Assembly: GCA_039985655.1 (NCBI GenBank)
Contig: JBDWSF010000013.1
Coordinates: 1 to 64,000, forward strand
Origin: Postechiella sp039985655
GTDB taxonomy: Bacteria; Bacteroidota; Bacteroidia; Flavobacteriales; Flavobacteriaceae
Reading direction: 5' to 3'
Length of the DNA: 64,000 bases
In this document: piece after piece, positions 34,366 through 44,343 of the stretch
Layout: every line of letters begins with the position of its first letter
Numbering within the stretch: the first letter of the stretch is position 1
The notes under the pieces: generated by a model
Databases searched by the model: none
Told to the model about the DNA's origin: nothing
Seen by the model: the letters and a program-made list of their open reading frames with translations, nothing else
Position numbers and translations under genes: made by a program

Positions 34366-37161
34366 CTATTTTTCTGGTTTAAAAACAACCTCATAAGATT
34401 TATGATTGTTTAATAATTGAGTTGCAATGTCTTGGATATCTTTGGCTGTAATCGAATTAATAATATCGTCAAAGTTTTCGGGAGCAGTTCTATTATAATC
34501 ATCTAAAATTAAAGTCCGCATAGCAGCCATTTCATAGTTATTAGAACTTTTACTTTCTTCTCTTTCTTTTAAAAAATTGGTGAGTACTTTATCCAAATCG
34601 CTTTGTTGAATCGTTCCATTTTTAATCAACTCAATTTCTTTATAAACAATGCTAATAAGCTTTTCTGCTAACTCTGGATTACAATCAAAATTAACACTTA
34701 AATAAGCGCGATGAACGGGTTTTTTTGATAAAGAACCGCTACTGCTAGCGCCATAAGTACCGCCTTCTTCTTCTCTTAAAGATTCTGTATAACGTAAGGT
34801 TAGTATTTTGCCAAGCGTACTCATTAAGTAAGAATTTTTTAATGAATACGGCATGTCGTTTTTAATTGCAATTCGTACTGTTGTTTTAGCATCCTTCATA
34901 GGCAAGAATACATCTCTATCCGTATTGTCATTTATCCAATTAACCGAGTTGTCTTTCCAGTTTTCTTTTTCTGTTGTAGCAGGAATACTAGCGATGTATT
35001 TTTCTAATAAAGGTTCTAAGTTTTCTGCGGTAACATCACCAGAAATAAAGAATTGAAAATCGCCAACGTTAGCAAATCTCGATTCATAGATCGATTTTAT
35101 TTTATCAAAACTAAATTCTTCTGCATAAGCTTTACTAAAGATCCGTTTTTTAGGATGATTTTTTCCATACAGTGCTACTGTTAAACTATCTCCCATTTTA
35201 GATCTTAAATCTTGACTCTTTCGGATTAAATAATTATCCACATTTTGTTGAAATACGTTATAAGCTGATTCGTCAAAGCGAGGTTTAGTAAAACGAAGAT
35301 TAGCTAATTGTAGCATGGTTTCAACATCTTTGGTGACAGATCCTCCAAATATGGATTCTGATAAACCACTAATTCGAAAATTAGCACTGGCTTGTTTTCC
35401 TGCTAAAACTTTAGGTAATTCGGTAGCTGAAAAATCACCTAATCCAGACATCTTAACCACATTGCTTAAGATGTTTGCAGAAGGAAGATCTTCTATAGAC
35501 AGTAACGAGGTGCCTCCATCACTATGAGCAGATAGACTAACTTTGTTTTTGTCTTTATTTACAAATTGATAATGTACTTTAACCGTATTGCTTAATGTGT
35601 ATGTAGTAAAGCCTAATTCGCTATTTGTTTCTTTGTTTATTATTTTTCCTGTGGTTAAACTCACGCCATTCATTAACGATGCTAATGCGCCCTCTTCTTC
35701 GTAAGGTTTTAAATCTGTACTATTTTCAACTTCAGATAAAATTTGAGTTATCTGATTTTTTGTTAGGTTGTTTTTATCTTTTACTCCAGTAACAATCGCA
35801 CTTCTATTCTTTTTAGCATATAGCTTTTGCATTTGCTTTAATACGTCTTCTTGGGTAATTGTTTTAAACAATGGTTTAGCAATTTCATATTCTTTTGCCA
35901 AATCAGTCATATTAGAATTCTTCAAATAATTGGATTGCATTATGTTAACAATCTGTTTATGCCCTCTATCTTCTAACCTTGCAATTTGATTTTCGTAATT
36001 ACTATTCGATTTTACTATAACTCTATTAATTTCGGCTTTAGTAAAACCAAATTTAACAGCTCTATTAATTTCTGTTATAGCTAATTTAAAAGCCTCTTGT
36101 TGCATTCCTTCTTTTGGATTTACATTAACATTAAAGGCGTTATGTAAACGTGTAAACCCAGAATATCCAGCACGTATACTTAAAAAAGGTGCTTCTGGTT
36201 TTAGGGAGATATTACTAAAACGTTCTCTTAAAATACTAGAAATAATTCTGTTTAATAAGTTTTCTTTTAAATCTGCAACAGTCTCGTTATCTAAACTATT
36301 ATCATGGCGTATTCCAAATTGAATACTTGCTGTAGATACTTCTTCATCCATGGCAATGGCATAATCTAATTCATCATTATCAGCAATTTTTATTTGTAAA
36401 CGTTCTGGACCATTTTTTACTGCTGGGATTGCAGAAAATTTAGCTTTGATTTTGGTTTCCATTTCATTGATATCAAAATCTCCAACAATAGCAATGGCTT
36501 GTAAATCTGTTCTGTACCAATTATGATAAAAATCTCTTAGTGCTTTGTATTCGAAATTTTGAACAATATCCATTAATCCAATTGGTAATCTTTTTGAGTA
36601 AATAGAATTACCAAACATGGTACCAATCGTTTTTTGTAAAATACGCATGCCTCCATTTTGACGTGTACGCCATTCTTCTTTTATCACGCCACGTTCTGCA
36701 TCAATTTCTTCTTCGGTTAGTAATAGGTAATTAGACCAATCGTGAAGTATTTGTAAACCAGTATTAGTTAATGTTGGCGTTGTAGGAACATTATTTATAT
36801 TATAAACTGTTTCGTCAAAAGACGTGTATGCATTTATATCTTTTCCAAAGACAATACCTTCTTTTTCAAGCGTATCTAAAATACCTTTGCCTTTAAAGTT
36901 TTCGGTGCCATTAAATGCCATGTGCTCTAAAAAATGAGCTAAACCTTGTTGGTTGTCTTCTTCTAAAACCGAACCTACATTTTGAATAATATAGTAACTC
37001 GCAACATCTTTGGTAACATCGGTACTATGCAAATAGTAAGTCATGCCATTAGGAAGCACTCCTTTTTTTATACTTTGATCTGTTGGTAGCAAATCGTTTA
37101 AATTTTGAGCACTCATACTAATACATAGTAAAAGGGATAATAAAGTGATTAGATTTTTCAT
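34366..37161 (-). CDS. M16-family zinc peptidase, two-domain (pitrilysin-like)
   Basis: This 931-residue exported enzyme has signal peptide MKNLITLLSLLLCISMSAQ. The inverted zinc motif GLAHFLEHMAFNGT (His76, Glu79, His80) sits in the first M16 domain, with the downstream Glu in EIDAERGVIKEEWR. The second, inactive M16 half contains FFISGDVTAENLEPLLEKYI and the substrate-gripping RYTESLREEEGGTYG. It is a periplasmic peptidase that degrades peptides. It is monocistronic, and its promoter region (37162-37354) holds a palindrome. Confidence 0.94.
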   Translation of the reverse strand: MKNLITLLSLLLCISMSAQNLNDLLPTDQSIKKGVLPNGMTYYLHSTDVTKDVASYYIIQNVGSVLEEDNQQGLAHFLEHMAFNGTENFKGKGILDTLEKEGIVFGKDINAYTSFDETVYNINNVPTTPTLTNTGLQILHDWSNYLLLTEEEIDAERGVIKEEWRTRQNGGMRILQKTIGTMFGNSIYSKRLPIGLMDIVQNFEYKALRDFYHNWYRTDLQAIAIVGDFDINEMETKIKAKFSAIPAVKNGPERLQIKIADNDELDYAIAMDEEVSTASIQFGIRHDNSLDNETVADLKENLLNRIISSILRERFSNISLKPEAPFLSIRAGYSGFTRLHNAFNVNVNPKEGMQQEAFKLAITEINRAVKFGFTKAEINRVIVKSNSNYENQIARLEDRGHKQIVNIMQSNYLKNSNMTDLAKEYEIAKPLFKTITQEDVLKQMQKLYAKKNRSAIVTGVKDKNNLTKNQITQILSEVENSTDLKPYEEEGALASLMNGVSLTTGKIINKETNSELGFTTYTLSNTVKVHYQFVNKDKNKVSLSAHSDGGTSLLSIEDLPSANILSNVVKMSGLGDFSATELPKVLAGKQASANFRISGLSESIFGGSVTKDVETMLQLANLRFTKPRFDESAYNVFQQNVDNYLIRKSQDLRSKMGDSLTVALYGKNHPKKRIFSKAYAEEFSFDKIKSIYESRFANVGDFQFFISGDVTAENLEPLLEKYIASIPATTEKENWKDNSVNWINDNTDRDVFLPMKDAKTTVRIAIKNDMPYSLKNSYLMSTLGKILTLRYTESLREEEGGTYGASSSGSLSKKPVHRAYLSVNFDCNPELAEKLISIVYKEIELIKNGTIQQSDLDKVLTNFLKEREESKSSNNYEMAAMRTLILDDYNRTAPENFDDIINSITAKDIQDIATQLLNNHKSYEVVFKPEK

Positions 37162-37190
37162 TTTTTTTGAATGTGAATTAATTGTTGTTA

Positions 37191-37226
37191 TACCAATTCT
37201 AAGTTTGTTTTAATTTATAATTGGTA
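37191..37226. repeat. Intergenic palindrome TACCAATT...AATTGGTA
   Basis: The arms TACCAATT (37191-37198) and AATTGGTA (37219-37226) enclose TTTGTTTTAATTTAT. TTTTAATTTAGAATTGGTA at 51609-51627 shares the right half, and GAAATCGTTTTAAT precedes it there and recurs at about 13416. Confidence 0.5.
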
Positions 37227-37354
37227 CTATAGCTAACAGATGACTAAAGTATGATTTTTCCTTATTAAAAAATGTTAAAGGGTGTCCTTTTAGATGCTAT
37301 TAAGTTTCATTTTTACGAGACTTAAAAAAATATAATTTTAAGAGTAAGCGATTT

Positions 37355-38824
37355 TTATACCTGAAACCAATTTCGAGTGATTTCTTTTTCTATGGATCGA
37401 TTATCTTTATGAATAAACTCGTTTTTTATAGTATTATAACTGTAATCTTTACCCCAAGATTTATGATTTTTTGAAACAGCTTCAATGGCATCACAAATAA
37501 ATTCAATTTCAGTATTTGTCATGGTTGGATGTATAGACATTCTAATCCATCCTGGACGCTCTATTAAACAGCCTTCTAATATTTGGTGTTCAATATTTTT
37601 AGATTCAAGGTGGTTTACATTTAAAAGATAATGTCCGTATGTTCCAGCACAAGAACACCCGCCACGTGTTTGAATTCCAAATTTATCATTTAATAATTTT
37701 ACAATTAAATTGTAGTGTACATCTTCAATGTAAAAAGAAAAAACACCTAATCTATCAATATAATTACTGGCTAATATTTTTAAATCTTCAATTTTTGATA
37801 ACTTATTAAAAACAATCGCGTTTAATTCATGCTCTCTATCTAGTATGTTTTTAACACCCATTTTCTCTTTCAATTGTATAGAAAGCGCAATACGTATCGC
37901 TTGTAAAAAACCAGGAGTTCCACCATCTTCACGAGTCTCAATATCGTCTATGTAATCATGGTCTCCCCAAGGGTTAGTATATGATACGGTGCCACCACCT
38001 GGATTATCTGGCACTACATTGTTATATAGTTTTTTGTTGAAAATTAATACGCCTGAAGCTCCCGGGCCTCCTAAAAATTTGTGGGGAGAAAATGTAATAG
38101 CGTCTAAATAATCGTCTTCATTTTCGGGATGCATATCAATATTAACATAAGGTGCCGAACACGCAAAGTCTACAAAACATAAACCGTTATTTTGATGCAT
38201 GATTCTAGCAATTTCATGATAATTTGTACGTATGCCAGTAACATTAGAACAACCTGTAATAGCTGCTATTTTTATCGGACAATTTTTATATAGATTTAAA
38301 AGATTTTCAAGTCCAATTAAACACGGTAATCCATCTTTGTTAGACGGAATAACTTCAACCTGTGCTATGGTTTCCAACCAAGAGGTTTGATTAGAATGGT
38401 GCTCCATATGGGACACGAATATGATAGGTCTTTTTTCTATGGGAACTTGGGTGTGGTCTTTTAAATTTTCATTTAATTTTAAACCTAAAATACGTTGAAA
38501 CTTATTAATAGCACCCGTCATTCCAGTGCCAACTGTAATTAAAACATCATCTTTTGACGCATTTACGTGTTTTTTAATGATGTTTCTAGCATCATGATAG
38601 GCATGTGTCATTGCGGAGCCCGTAATGGACGTTTCGGTATGTGTATTAGCTACATAAGGTCCAATGTCGTTTGTTATTTTTTCCTCAATAGGACCATATA
38701 ACCTCCCGCTTGCTGTCCAATCGGCATAAATTATTTTTTTTCTACCGTAAGGCGAATCAAAATACAGCTCATTACCAATAATGTTACTTCTAAATGGGGT
38801 GAAATATTCTTCTAGATTTGACAT
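37355..38824 (-). CDS. Class V aminotransferase / cysteine-desulfurase-like enzyme
   Basis: A 489-residue PLP enzyme of the SufS/IscS-like class V fold. The PLP lysine is Lys249 in SPHKFLGGPGASG and the pyridine-contacting Asp219 is in CFVDFACSAP. The start YADWTASGR is the usual substrate-entry region. Cys390 and Cys392 in RGGCSCAG occupy the region of the desulfurase Cys loop. The GGGTVSY and DGGTPGFLQAIR segments fit. A divergent desulfurase or related lyase is most likely; it does not sit with suf or isc genes. It is cytoplasmic. Confidence 0.85.
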   Translation of the reverse strand: MSNLEEYFTPFRSNIIGNELYFDSPYGRKKIIYADWTASGRLYGPIEEKITNDIGPYVANTHTETSITGSAMTHAYHDARNIIKKHVNASKDDVLITVGTGMTGAINKFQRILGLKLNENLKDHTQVPIEKRPIIFVSHMEHHSNQTSWLETIAQVEVIPSNKDGLPCLIGLENLLNLYKNCPIKIAAITGCSNVTGIRTNYHEIARIMHQNNGLCFVDFACSAPYVNIDMHPENEDDYLDAITFSPHKFLGGPGASGVLIFNKKLYNNVVPDNPGGGTVSYTNPWGDHDYIDDIETREDGGTPGFLQAIRIALSIQLKEKMGVKNILDREHELNAIVFNKLSKIEDLKILASNYIDRLGVFSFYIEDVHYNLIVKLLNDKFGIQTRGGCSCAGTYGHYLLNVNHLESKNIEHQILEGCLIERPGWIRMSIHPTMTNTEIEFICDAIEAVSKNHKSWGKDYSYNTIKNEFIHKDNRSIEKEITRNWFQV

Positions 38825-38966
38825 CTTTTTTGTTTAGAGTTAAAGATGTTTTTTCTGTTTCTGATTATTACGTTCATAAGGTTCTATTTTAAAAGAAATT
38901 ACCTTGGGAAAGATTATAACCAAGGCAATTTCAGACTAAAACAATCAATAAAAATGATTATGCTTT

Positions 38967-39974
38967 TTATATGTTTAATGCTTTGAATAAGTCTGTTAAT
39001 TTATCGCTTGAAGGTCTTGGAGCATCTGCAGATACTATTTTTCCTTGTGGATCTATAAGAATAAACCTTGGAATACCATTAATTTTATAATCTTGGACAA
39101 AGCTAGATTTCCAATCGTTATCTGCTATTAGCTGTATGCCTCCTAACTCTTTTTCTGTAATCATAGTTTTCCATTTGCTAAGGTTTTTCTTTTTATCAAT
39201 AGAGATACTTACAAAAGCAATGTTTTTACCATGATATTTTTTTTCGATTTCTTTTAAAAATGGAATTTCTCTTTTACAAGGACCACACCAAGTAGCCCAC
39301 ATATCGATATATAAGTATTTACCCTTTAGTTCGTCTAAAGATGTTGTTCCTCCTGCATGATTTTCGTAGTTGTTAAACTTTGGAGATTCCTGACCTTTTA
39401 AAGCTAACAATGTTTGCTTTTCATTATACATGGAGTAATATTGTTTAACCATTTGGTCAATTCCTTTCTCTTCTGAAGCGACCCATGTAGAATCTAAGTT
39501 TGGAGTAGCTGTCAATAACGATTTAAATTCTGTTTTGTTTGATTCGATCTTTTTATCAAAACTCGATTTATCCATGTCCATTAAAGCTTCATGATCAAAT
39601 ATTTTTTCATTTAATAAGGCTTTTTTAGCAAGGTAGTTGTTTACTTCATGACCCTGTCCTTCATATTTTATGGTTTCATCGAATTCTTTAGTATCTAAAC
39701 TAATTTTTAAATCGTATCCATTTTTTAAATAGACACGAGCCTGTTCTTTTCCATCAAAGAGTATATAATTTCCTGGCTCTACTTTAAGTGTGTCTGAAAA
39801 AGTCCCGTTATTTGAAACTCTAATTGTTTTAATAATGCCACGTTGCGCAACAATTAATGAATCTGAATTTTGGTCTGTAATGGTCCCAGAAAGCGTAACA
39901 TAGTCTTTAGTTTCTTCTTTTTTACAAGAGATGAATACTAATGCGATTGAAAGTATATAAATTAAGTTTTTCAT
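38967..39974 (-). CDS. TlpA-type thioredoxin lipoprotein with DUF4369-like N-domain
   Basis: This 335-residue lipoprotein has signal LIYILSIALVFISC with Cys17 lipidated. Residues about 25-110 are a DUF4369-like beta domain (VTLSGTITDQNSDSLIVAQR, LKVEPGNYILF), and residues 205-335 a thioredoxin fold with WATWCGPC (Cys230, Cys233), VSISIDKKKN and the cis-Pro loop INGIPRFILIDPQG. It reduces or isomerises disulfides in the periplasm. It starts 3 bp after the DsbD gene stops, so DsbD probably supplies its electrons. Confidence 0.92.
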   Translation of the reverse strand: MKNLIYILSIALVFISCKKEETKDYVTLSGTITDQNSDSLIVAQRGIIKTIRVSNNGTFSDTLKVEPGNYILFDGKEQARVYLKNGYDLKISLDTKEFDETIKYEGQGHEVNNYLAKKALLNEKIFDHEALMDMDKSSFDKKIESNKTEFKSLLTATPNLDSTWVASEEKGIDQMVKQYYSMYNEKQTLLALKGQESPKFNNYENHAGGTTSLDELKGKYLYIDMWATWCGPCKREIPFLKEIEKKYHGKNIAFVSISIDKKKNLSKWKTMITEKELGGIQLIADNDWKSSFVQDYKINGIPRFILIDPQGKIVSADAPRPSSDKLTDLFKALNI

Positions 39975-39977
39975 GAT

Positions 39978-41930
39978 TTATTTTTTTTTGAAGTTTTCAA
40001 CACCAGTTTTCAACCAAGTATGATATTCAACAGCATCAGGTGTGTAGGCTACTGGCGTTAATAGGTTGTCTTCATTATGATCCATAAGTACGTACATTGG
40101 TTGCGTGTTTGCTTTGTACTTTATGGTTTGTAATTCGCTCCATTTTTGACCAATGTATTTTAGTTTTTTTCCTGGTTTTAATTTAGAATCGACTATTTCG
40201 TGGTCTTTAAGTTTGCGTTTGTCATCTACGTATAGAGAAATTAAGACGACATCATTTTTTATAATGTCTAACACATTTGGTTTTATCCAAACATTCTGTT
40301 CCATTTTACGGCAGTTTACGCAGGCGTGTCCTGTAAAATCTATCATAACAGGTTTGCCTACTTTTTTAGCATATGCCAATCCTTTATCATAATCATTAAA
40401 AGCTAAAATATCATGAGGAGGCATTAAGTGAGCGCCATCAGGAATTTTACTGTGATCATTTGCCGAGCCAGAACCTAACTGTGTAAAACCAACCCCATAA
40501 GGCGATTCGCTATAATGCTGCGGAGGAGGAAATGCACTAATTAAATTTAAAGGAGCTCCCCAAAGTCCAGGAATCATATAAATAGTAAATGATAATACTA
40601 ATAACCCTAAACTTAAACGGCCAACTGATATATGGTTTAATGGAGAATCGTGAGGTAATTGTATTTTTCCGAAAAGATATAACGCTAAGGTTCCAAAGAT
40701 GGCAATCCATATGGCTAAAAAGACTTCACGCTCAAACCAATGTAGTTGTAATACTAAATCGGCATTCGATAAAAATTTGAATGCTAAAGCCAATTCTAAA
40801 AATCCTAAAACGACTTTAACCGTATTTAACCATCCACCAGATTTTGGTAAAGAATTTAACCATCCAGGGAATGCAGCAAATAATGCAAATGGTAATGCGA
40901 TGGCTAAAGAGAAACCTAGCATGCCAACTATTGGCCCGATTTGGCTTCCGCCAGCAGCAGCTTCTACTAATAGTGTTCCTACAATTGGACCTGTACATGA
41001 AAATGATACAATAGCCAAGGCTAAAGCCATGAAAAAGATGCCAATTAAACCACCTCTATCTGCTTGAGAATCTACTTTGTTTGCCCAAGAATTAGGAAGC
41101 ATAATTTCGAATGCCCCTAAAAACGAAGCCGCAAAAACTAATAATAAAATAAAGAATATAATATTAAACCAGACATTGGTTGATAATGCATTTAGAGCAT
41201 CTGCACCAAATAACAAGCTAACGAGAATACCTAAAAGCACATAAATTAGAATAATTGATAATCCGTAGATTATAGCATTTCTTATTCCAGCAGCTTTAGT
41301 TTTACTTTGTTTGGTAAAGAAACTCACTGTCATAGGTATCATTGGGAATACGCATGGCGTTAATAACGCTGCAAAACCCGATAAAAAAGCAATGAAAAAG
41401 ATACCCCATAATCCTTTTTCTGATGCTTTAGAAGATGATTCTTTTACATTGTTAGAATCTGCCACAGCAACACTATTTCCTTCAATAGGAAGATTAAATA
41501 CCAAGTCAACTTCGGTAGGAGGTAAACATCGGGTATCATCGCAAACCATGAATTCTACAAAAGCATTCAGAGTTGTTTTATCACTTAAAACTTCAATCTT
41601 TTGTTCGAATGTTGCCGAATTAGCGAAAAATTTAATTTCCATATCAAAAACAGGGTCTTGTATGGTATGTCCTTTTTCTTCGGTTGTATTTCCTATAATT
41701 TTAAAAGCACCATTGTCATCATCAAAAGTGAACGTTGTTGGTACAGGACCGTCTTCTGGAACTTTTTGAGAATATAAATGCCACCCTTTTTCAATAGAGG
41801 CTTTTGCTATTAATTGATACTGACTATCTGAGATTTTTTCGACAGATGTAGTCCATTTTACGGGATCTAAAACTTGAGAATAACCGAGTGTAAATGATAT
41901 TAATGCTAATAGAAAAATAAATTTTCTCAT
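39978..41930 (-). CDS. dsbD: Thiol:disulfide interchange protein DsbD
   Basis: A 650-residue three-domain electron relay. After the signal peptide MRKFIFLLALISFTLGYSQ, the alpha domain has the redox pair in CDDTRCLPPTEVDL. The central membrane domain carries TPCVFPMIPMTVSFF and a second Cys in SFSCTGPIVGTLLVE. The C-terminal thioredoxin domain has FTGHACVNCRKME. Electrons pass from cytoplasmic thioredoxin to periplasmic acceptors. It has the full length and all three Cys pairs. A stand-alone copy of its alpha domain is encoded 13 bp upstream and a TlpA lipoprotein 3 bp downstream. Confidence 0.95.
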   Translation of the reverse strand: MRKFIFLLALISFTLGYSQVLDPVKWTTSVEKISDSQYQLIAKASIEKGWHLYSQKVPEDGPVPTTFTFDDDNGAFKIIGNTTEEKGHTIQDPVFDMEIKFFANSATFEQKIEVLSDKTTLNAFVEFMVCDDTRCLPPTEVDLVFNLPIEGNSVAVADSNNVKESSSKASEKGLWGIFFIAFLSGFAALLTPCVFPMIPMTVSFFTKQSKTKAAGIRNAIIYGLSIILIYVLLGILVSLLFGADALNALSTNVWFNIIFFILLLVFAASFLGAFEIMLPNSWANKVDSQADRGGLIGIFFMALALAIVSFSCTGPIVGTLLVEAAAGGSQIGPIVGMLGFSLAIALPFALFAAFPGWLNSLPKSGGWLNTVKVVLGFLELALAFKFLSNADLVLQLHWFEREVFLAIWIAIFGTLALYLFGKIQLPHDSPLNHISVGRLSLGLLVLSFTIYMIPGLWGAPLNLISAFPPPQHYSESPYGVGFTQLGSGSANDHSKIPDGAHLMPPHDILAFNDYDKGLAYAKKVGKPVMIDFTGHACVNCRKMEQNVWIKPNVLDIIKNDVVLISLYVDDKRKLKDHEIVDSKLKPGKKLKYIGQKWSELQTIKYKANTQPMYVLMDHNEDNLLTPVAYTPDAVEYHTWLKTGVENFKKK

Positions 41931-41943
41931 AGTTGTTGTATAA

Positions 41944-42390
41944 TTATTTTATGTGAAATTTAAGGTCAACTTCAGTGGGAGGTAAGCATCTAGAGTCATC
42001 ACAAACCATAAACTCGACAGAAGCATTTACTGTAAAGGCTTTTTGTGTTTTTAACTTTATGCGTTGTTCAAACGATGCTTTCGTTGCAAAATATTTTATC
42101 GTCATATTGAAAATGGGATCATCAATAACATGCCCCTCATCCTCCTTAGTATTTCCTTTTTTTAAATAGTTGCCGTTACCTTCATAAGAAAAACGAGTTG
42201 CAATAGGGCCATCTTCAGGGACAGTTTGTGAGTATAAATGCCATTTAGAGTCTATAGTCGCTGTCGCTATTAGAATAGCTTCAGTCTCTGATATTTTTTT
42301 CACACTAGTTGTCCATTTTACAGGTTCTAGTATTTGTGAATTACAAATGGTAAATGTTGTTAATGCAAAAAGAAGAATTATGTTTTTCAT
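41944..42390 (-). CDS. Stand-alone DsbD alpha-domain protein
   Basis: A 148-residue exported protein that is a clear duplicate of the DsbD alpha domain. MKNIILLFALTTFTICNSQ is the signal peptide, then ILEPVKWTTSVKKIS (DsbD: VLDPVKWTTSVEKIS), WHLYSQTVPEDGP and EFMVCDDSRCLPPTEVDLKF with both redox cysteines kept. There is no membrane or thioredoxin domain. It may act as an extra periplasmic electron carrier between DsbD and TlpA-like acceptors. It is the first gene of the leftward dsbD-tlpA operon. Confidence 0.9.
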   Translation of the reverse strand: MKNIILLFALTTFTICNSQILEPVKWTTSVKKISETEAILIATATIDSKWHLYSQTVPEDGPIATRFSYEGNGNYLKKGNTKEDEGHVIDDPIFNMTIKYFATKASFEQRIKLKTQKAFTVNASVEFMVCDDSRCLPPTEVDLKFHIK

Positions 42391-42738
42391 TTCTTTATTT
42401 TATTGAAGCAAATAAAAAGTATTTAATTTTTATATTGTGTCACTTATGTTACTCAAAAATTAATTACCGCTTATTCTTTTTGATTTAGTGATAAACTAAA
42501 GGTTTATATTAATACTGAACGTTTTAGGTTTTTAACCTATTAACCCACGAACTTAATCAAAAGTATACATAAAGATACTTTTATATCTTAATAAGACGTT
42601 AAAAAGAAATAACCCTTATTAAAAAGAAATGTTAAATGTTTAAAAATGATTTTTGGAAAGAGCTGTATTTGTAGCCAATTGAAAAAGTTTAAACCACTTC
42701 ATTATTAAGAAATGTCTTTTATTAATGTGTCGTCGTTT
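42391..42738. other. Intergenic region without a recognised feature
   Basis: 348 bp of AT-rich sequence upstream of the DsbD-alpha gene. Only a weak hairpin AAAGTAT/ATACTTT (42560-42581) is visible. It presumably holds the operon promoter. Confidence 0.5.
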
Positions 42739-43353
42739 TTAAAACAACCCATTAATTTCTGCATCAATAGTATTTATAATGCTACCTAAATCTTCAGGAT
42801 TGTCAACAAAATCTAAATCGTCAACATCAATAATTAAAAGTTTGCCTTTATTATAACCATGAATCCAAGCCTCATAACGTTCGTTTAATCGACTTAAATA
42901 ATCAATACTTATAGAGTTTTCGTAATCGCGCCCACGTTTATGAATTTGGGATACTAAGTTAGGTATAGAACTGCGTAAATAAATTAAAACATCTGGCCCT
43001 TGAACTAAAGATTCCATTAAGTCAAACAGTGATTTGTAATTTTCAAAATCTCTATTGGTCATAAGTCCCATAGCGTGCAAGTTAGGAGCAAAAATATGGG
43101 CATCTTCATAAATAGTTCTATCTTGAATAATATCTTTGCCGCTTTGACGTATTTGTAATACTTGACGAAAACGACTGTTTAAAAAATAAACTTGCAGGTT
43201 GAAACTCCAACGTTCCATTTGGTTGTAGAAATCGTCTAAATATGGATTGTCTACAACATCTTCCAATTGAGCTTCCCATTTATAGTGCTTTGCTAGTAAT
43301 TTAGTGAGGGTTGTTTTTCCAGCGCCAATATTTCCGGCAATTGCTATGTGCAT
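42739..43353 (-). CDS. Deoxynucleoside kinase
   Basis: A 204-residue dNK-fold kinase. The P-loop is GNIGAGKTTL (residues 7-16), followed by the LEDVVDNPYLDDFY acceptor region with the catalytic acid, the QDRTIYEDAHIFA segment (ERS/DRT motif) and the lid RGRDYENSI. It phosphorylates deoxynucleosides with ATP, so it supports salvage. Which base it prefers cannot be told by eye. The start overlaps nothing: the upstream secreted-protein gene ends 4 bp before it and they are probably co-transcribed. Confidence 0.93.
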   Translation of the reverse strand: MHIAIAGNIGAGKTTLTKLLAKHYKWEAQLEDVVDNPYLDDFYNQMERWSFNLQVYFLNSRFRQVLQIRQSGKDIIQDRTIYEDAHIFAPNLHAMGLMTNRDFENYKSLFDLMESLVQGPDVLIYLRSSIPNLVSQIHKRGRDYENSISIDYLSRLNERYEAWIHGYNKGKLLIIDVDDLDFVDNPEDLGSIINTIDAEINGLF

Positions 43354-43357
43354 AGTA

Positions 43358-44137
43358 TTATTTGGTTTTTATTTGGAATTCTTGAAGAGTTTCGTCGTTG
43401 TAAATATACAAGGTTTCGTTCGTTACAAAAAACTGATTTATTAAAAAATTAGGAGTTATAATGGGGGTTATGTTTTTAGTGTCTTCTTTTAAGTAAAACA
43501 GGGTGTTTTCTTTTTTTAAAATGATATTTCCATTAGTCTCTGTTATAGCTGTAAATCCAATATTTTCATGCTTTGTAATTAAACTCCCAAAATAATTGTA
43601 AACGTATAAAAAGTCTGTGGTTAAAAGGAAGCAATAATTGTAATTACTCTTTAAATCGATCACGGTACTTTTTATAGGTAGCGTTTTTGCCCGAATGGTA
43701 TTGGTTTTGTAATCGTATAATTCTAATTGTTGTAAATCTTGATTAAGTATCCAGATTGTATTATCGGGACCTGTAGTGATATTGGATACATTTTTATAAG
43801 GTTGAAGCGTATTGAAGTCAATTTTATAAATTTCGGCAAGCCTATTATCTAAAATGATAACGGTATTGAACCCTTTGTAAAAAAGATTCGTTTTTAAAGG
43901 GTTAAAGGCATTGGCGGAATATATATCGCCAAGTTGTAAATTACTGTAATTCGTTAGTGTTTTATTGCTTTTTTTATGAAAAACATGGTTTTTAATATAA
44001 AAAAAGTTTTCAAAATCAGTGATGTCAACAAGTGTTTCTACATCAATGTTTAATTGTTTCATAAATGATGTTTCAATAGATTCTTGGGCGAATATTGAAA
44101 ACGAAAAGAGTAGAAATGTAAAACGTAAGTATATCAT
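43358..44137 (-). CDS. Hypothetical exported protein, propeller-like
   Basis: A 259-residue protein with N-terminal signal MIYLRFTFLLFSFSIFAQ. The body has repeated strand-turn-strand units: NTVIILDNRLAEIYKIDFNT, NTIWILNQDLQQLELYDYKT and DFLYVYNYFGSLITKHENIG, spaced by about 40-45 residues, which suggests a partial beta-propeller. No catalytic residues are recognised. It is commonly found just upstream of deoxynucleoside kinase in Flavobacteriia, as I recall; the relation may be only co-transcription. Confidence 0.65.
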   Translation of the reverse strand: MIYLRFTFLLFSFSIFAQESIETSFMKQLNIDVETLVDITDFENFFYIKNHVFHKKSNKTLTNYSNLQLGDIYSANAFNPLKTNLFYKGFNTVIILDNRLAEIYKIDFNTLQPYKNVSNITTGPDNTIWILNQDLQQLELYDYKTNTIRAKTLPIKSTVIDLKSNYNYCFLLTTDFLYVYNYFGSLITKHENIGFTAITETNGNIILKKENTLFYLKEDTKNITPIITPNFLINQFFVTNETLYIYNDETLQEFQIKTK

Positions 44138-44343
44138 TATAGCTCGAAAAGTACAAAAATCAAACCATTTTTATCGAAATAACTTAAAAGTGCTACTACG
44201 TGGGTTGGTCATTTAAAGGTTTTTTATTGTGTTTAAACTTTAAGAAACCTTTAACATTAGGGAGTTAAACCTATAAGTAGATTTGATGTCTAAGTGCTGT
44301 CAAACAGAAATCTTTTAACATCTAATTTAATCTATCCATTAAA

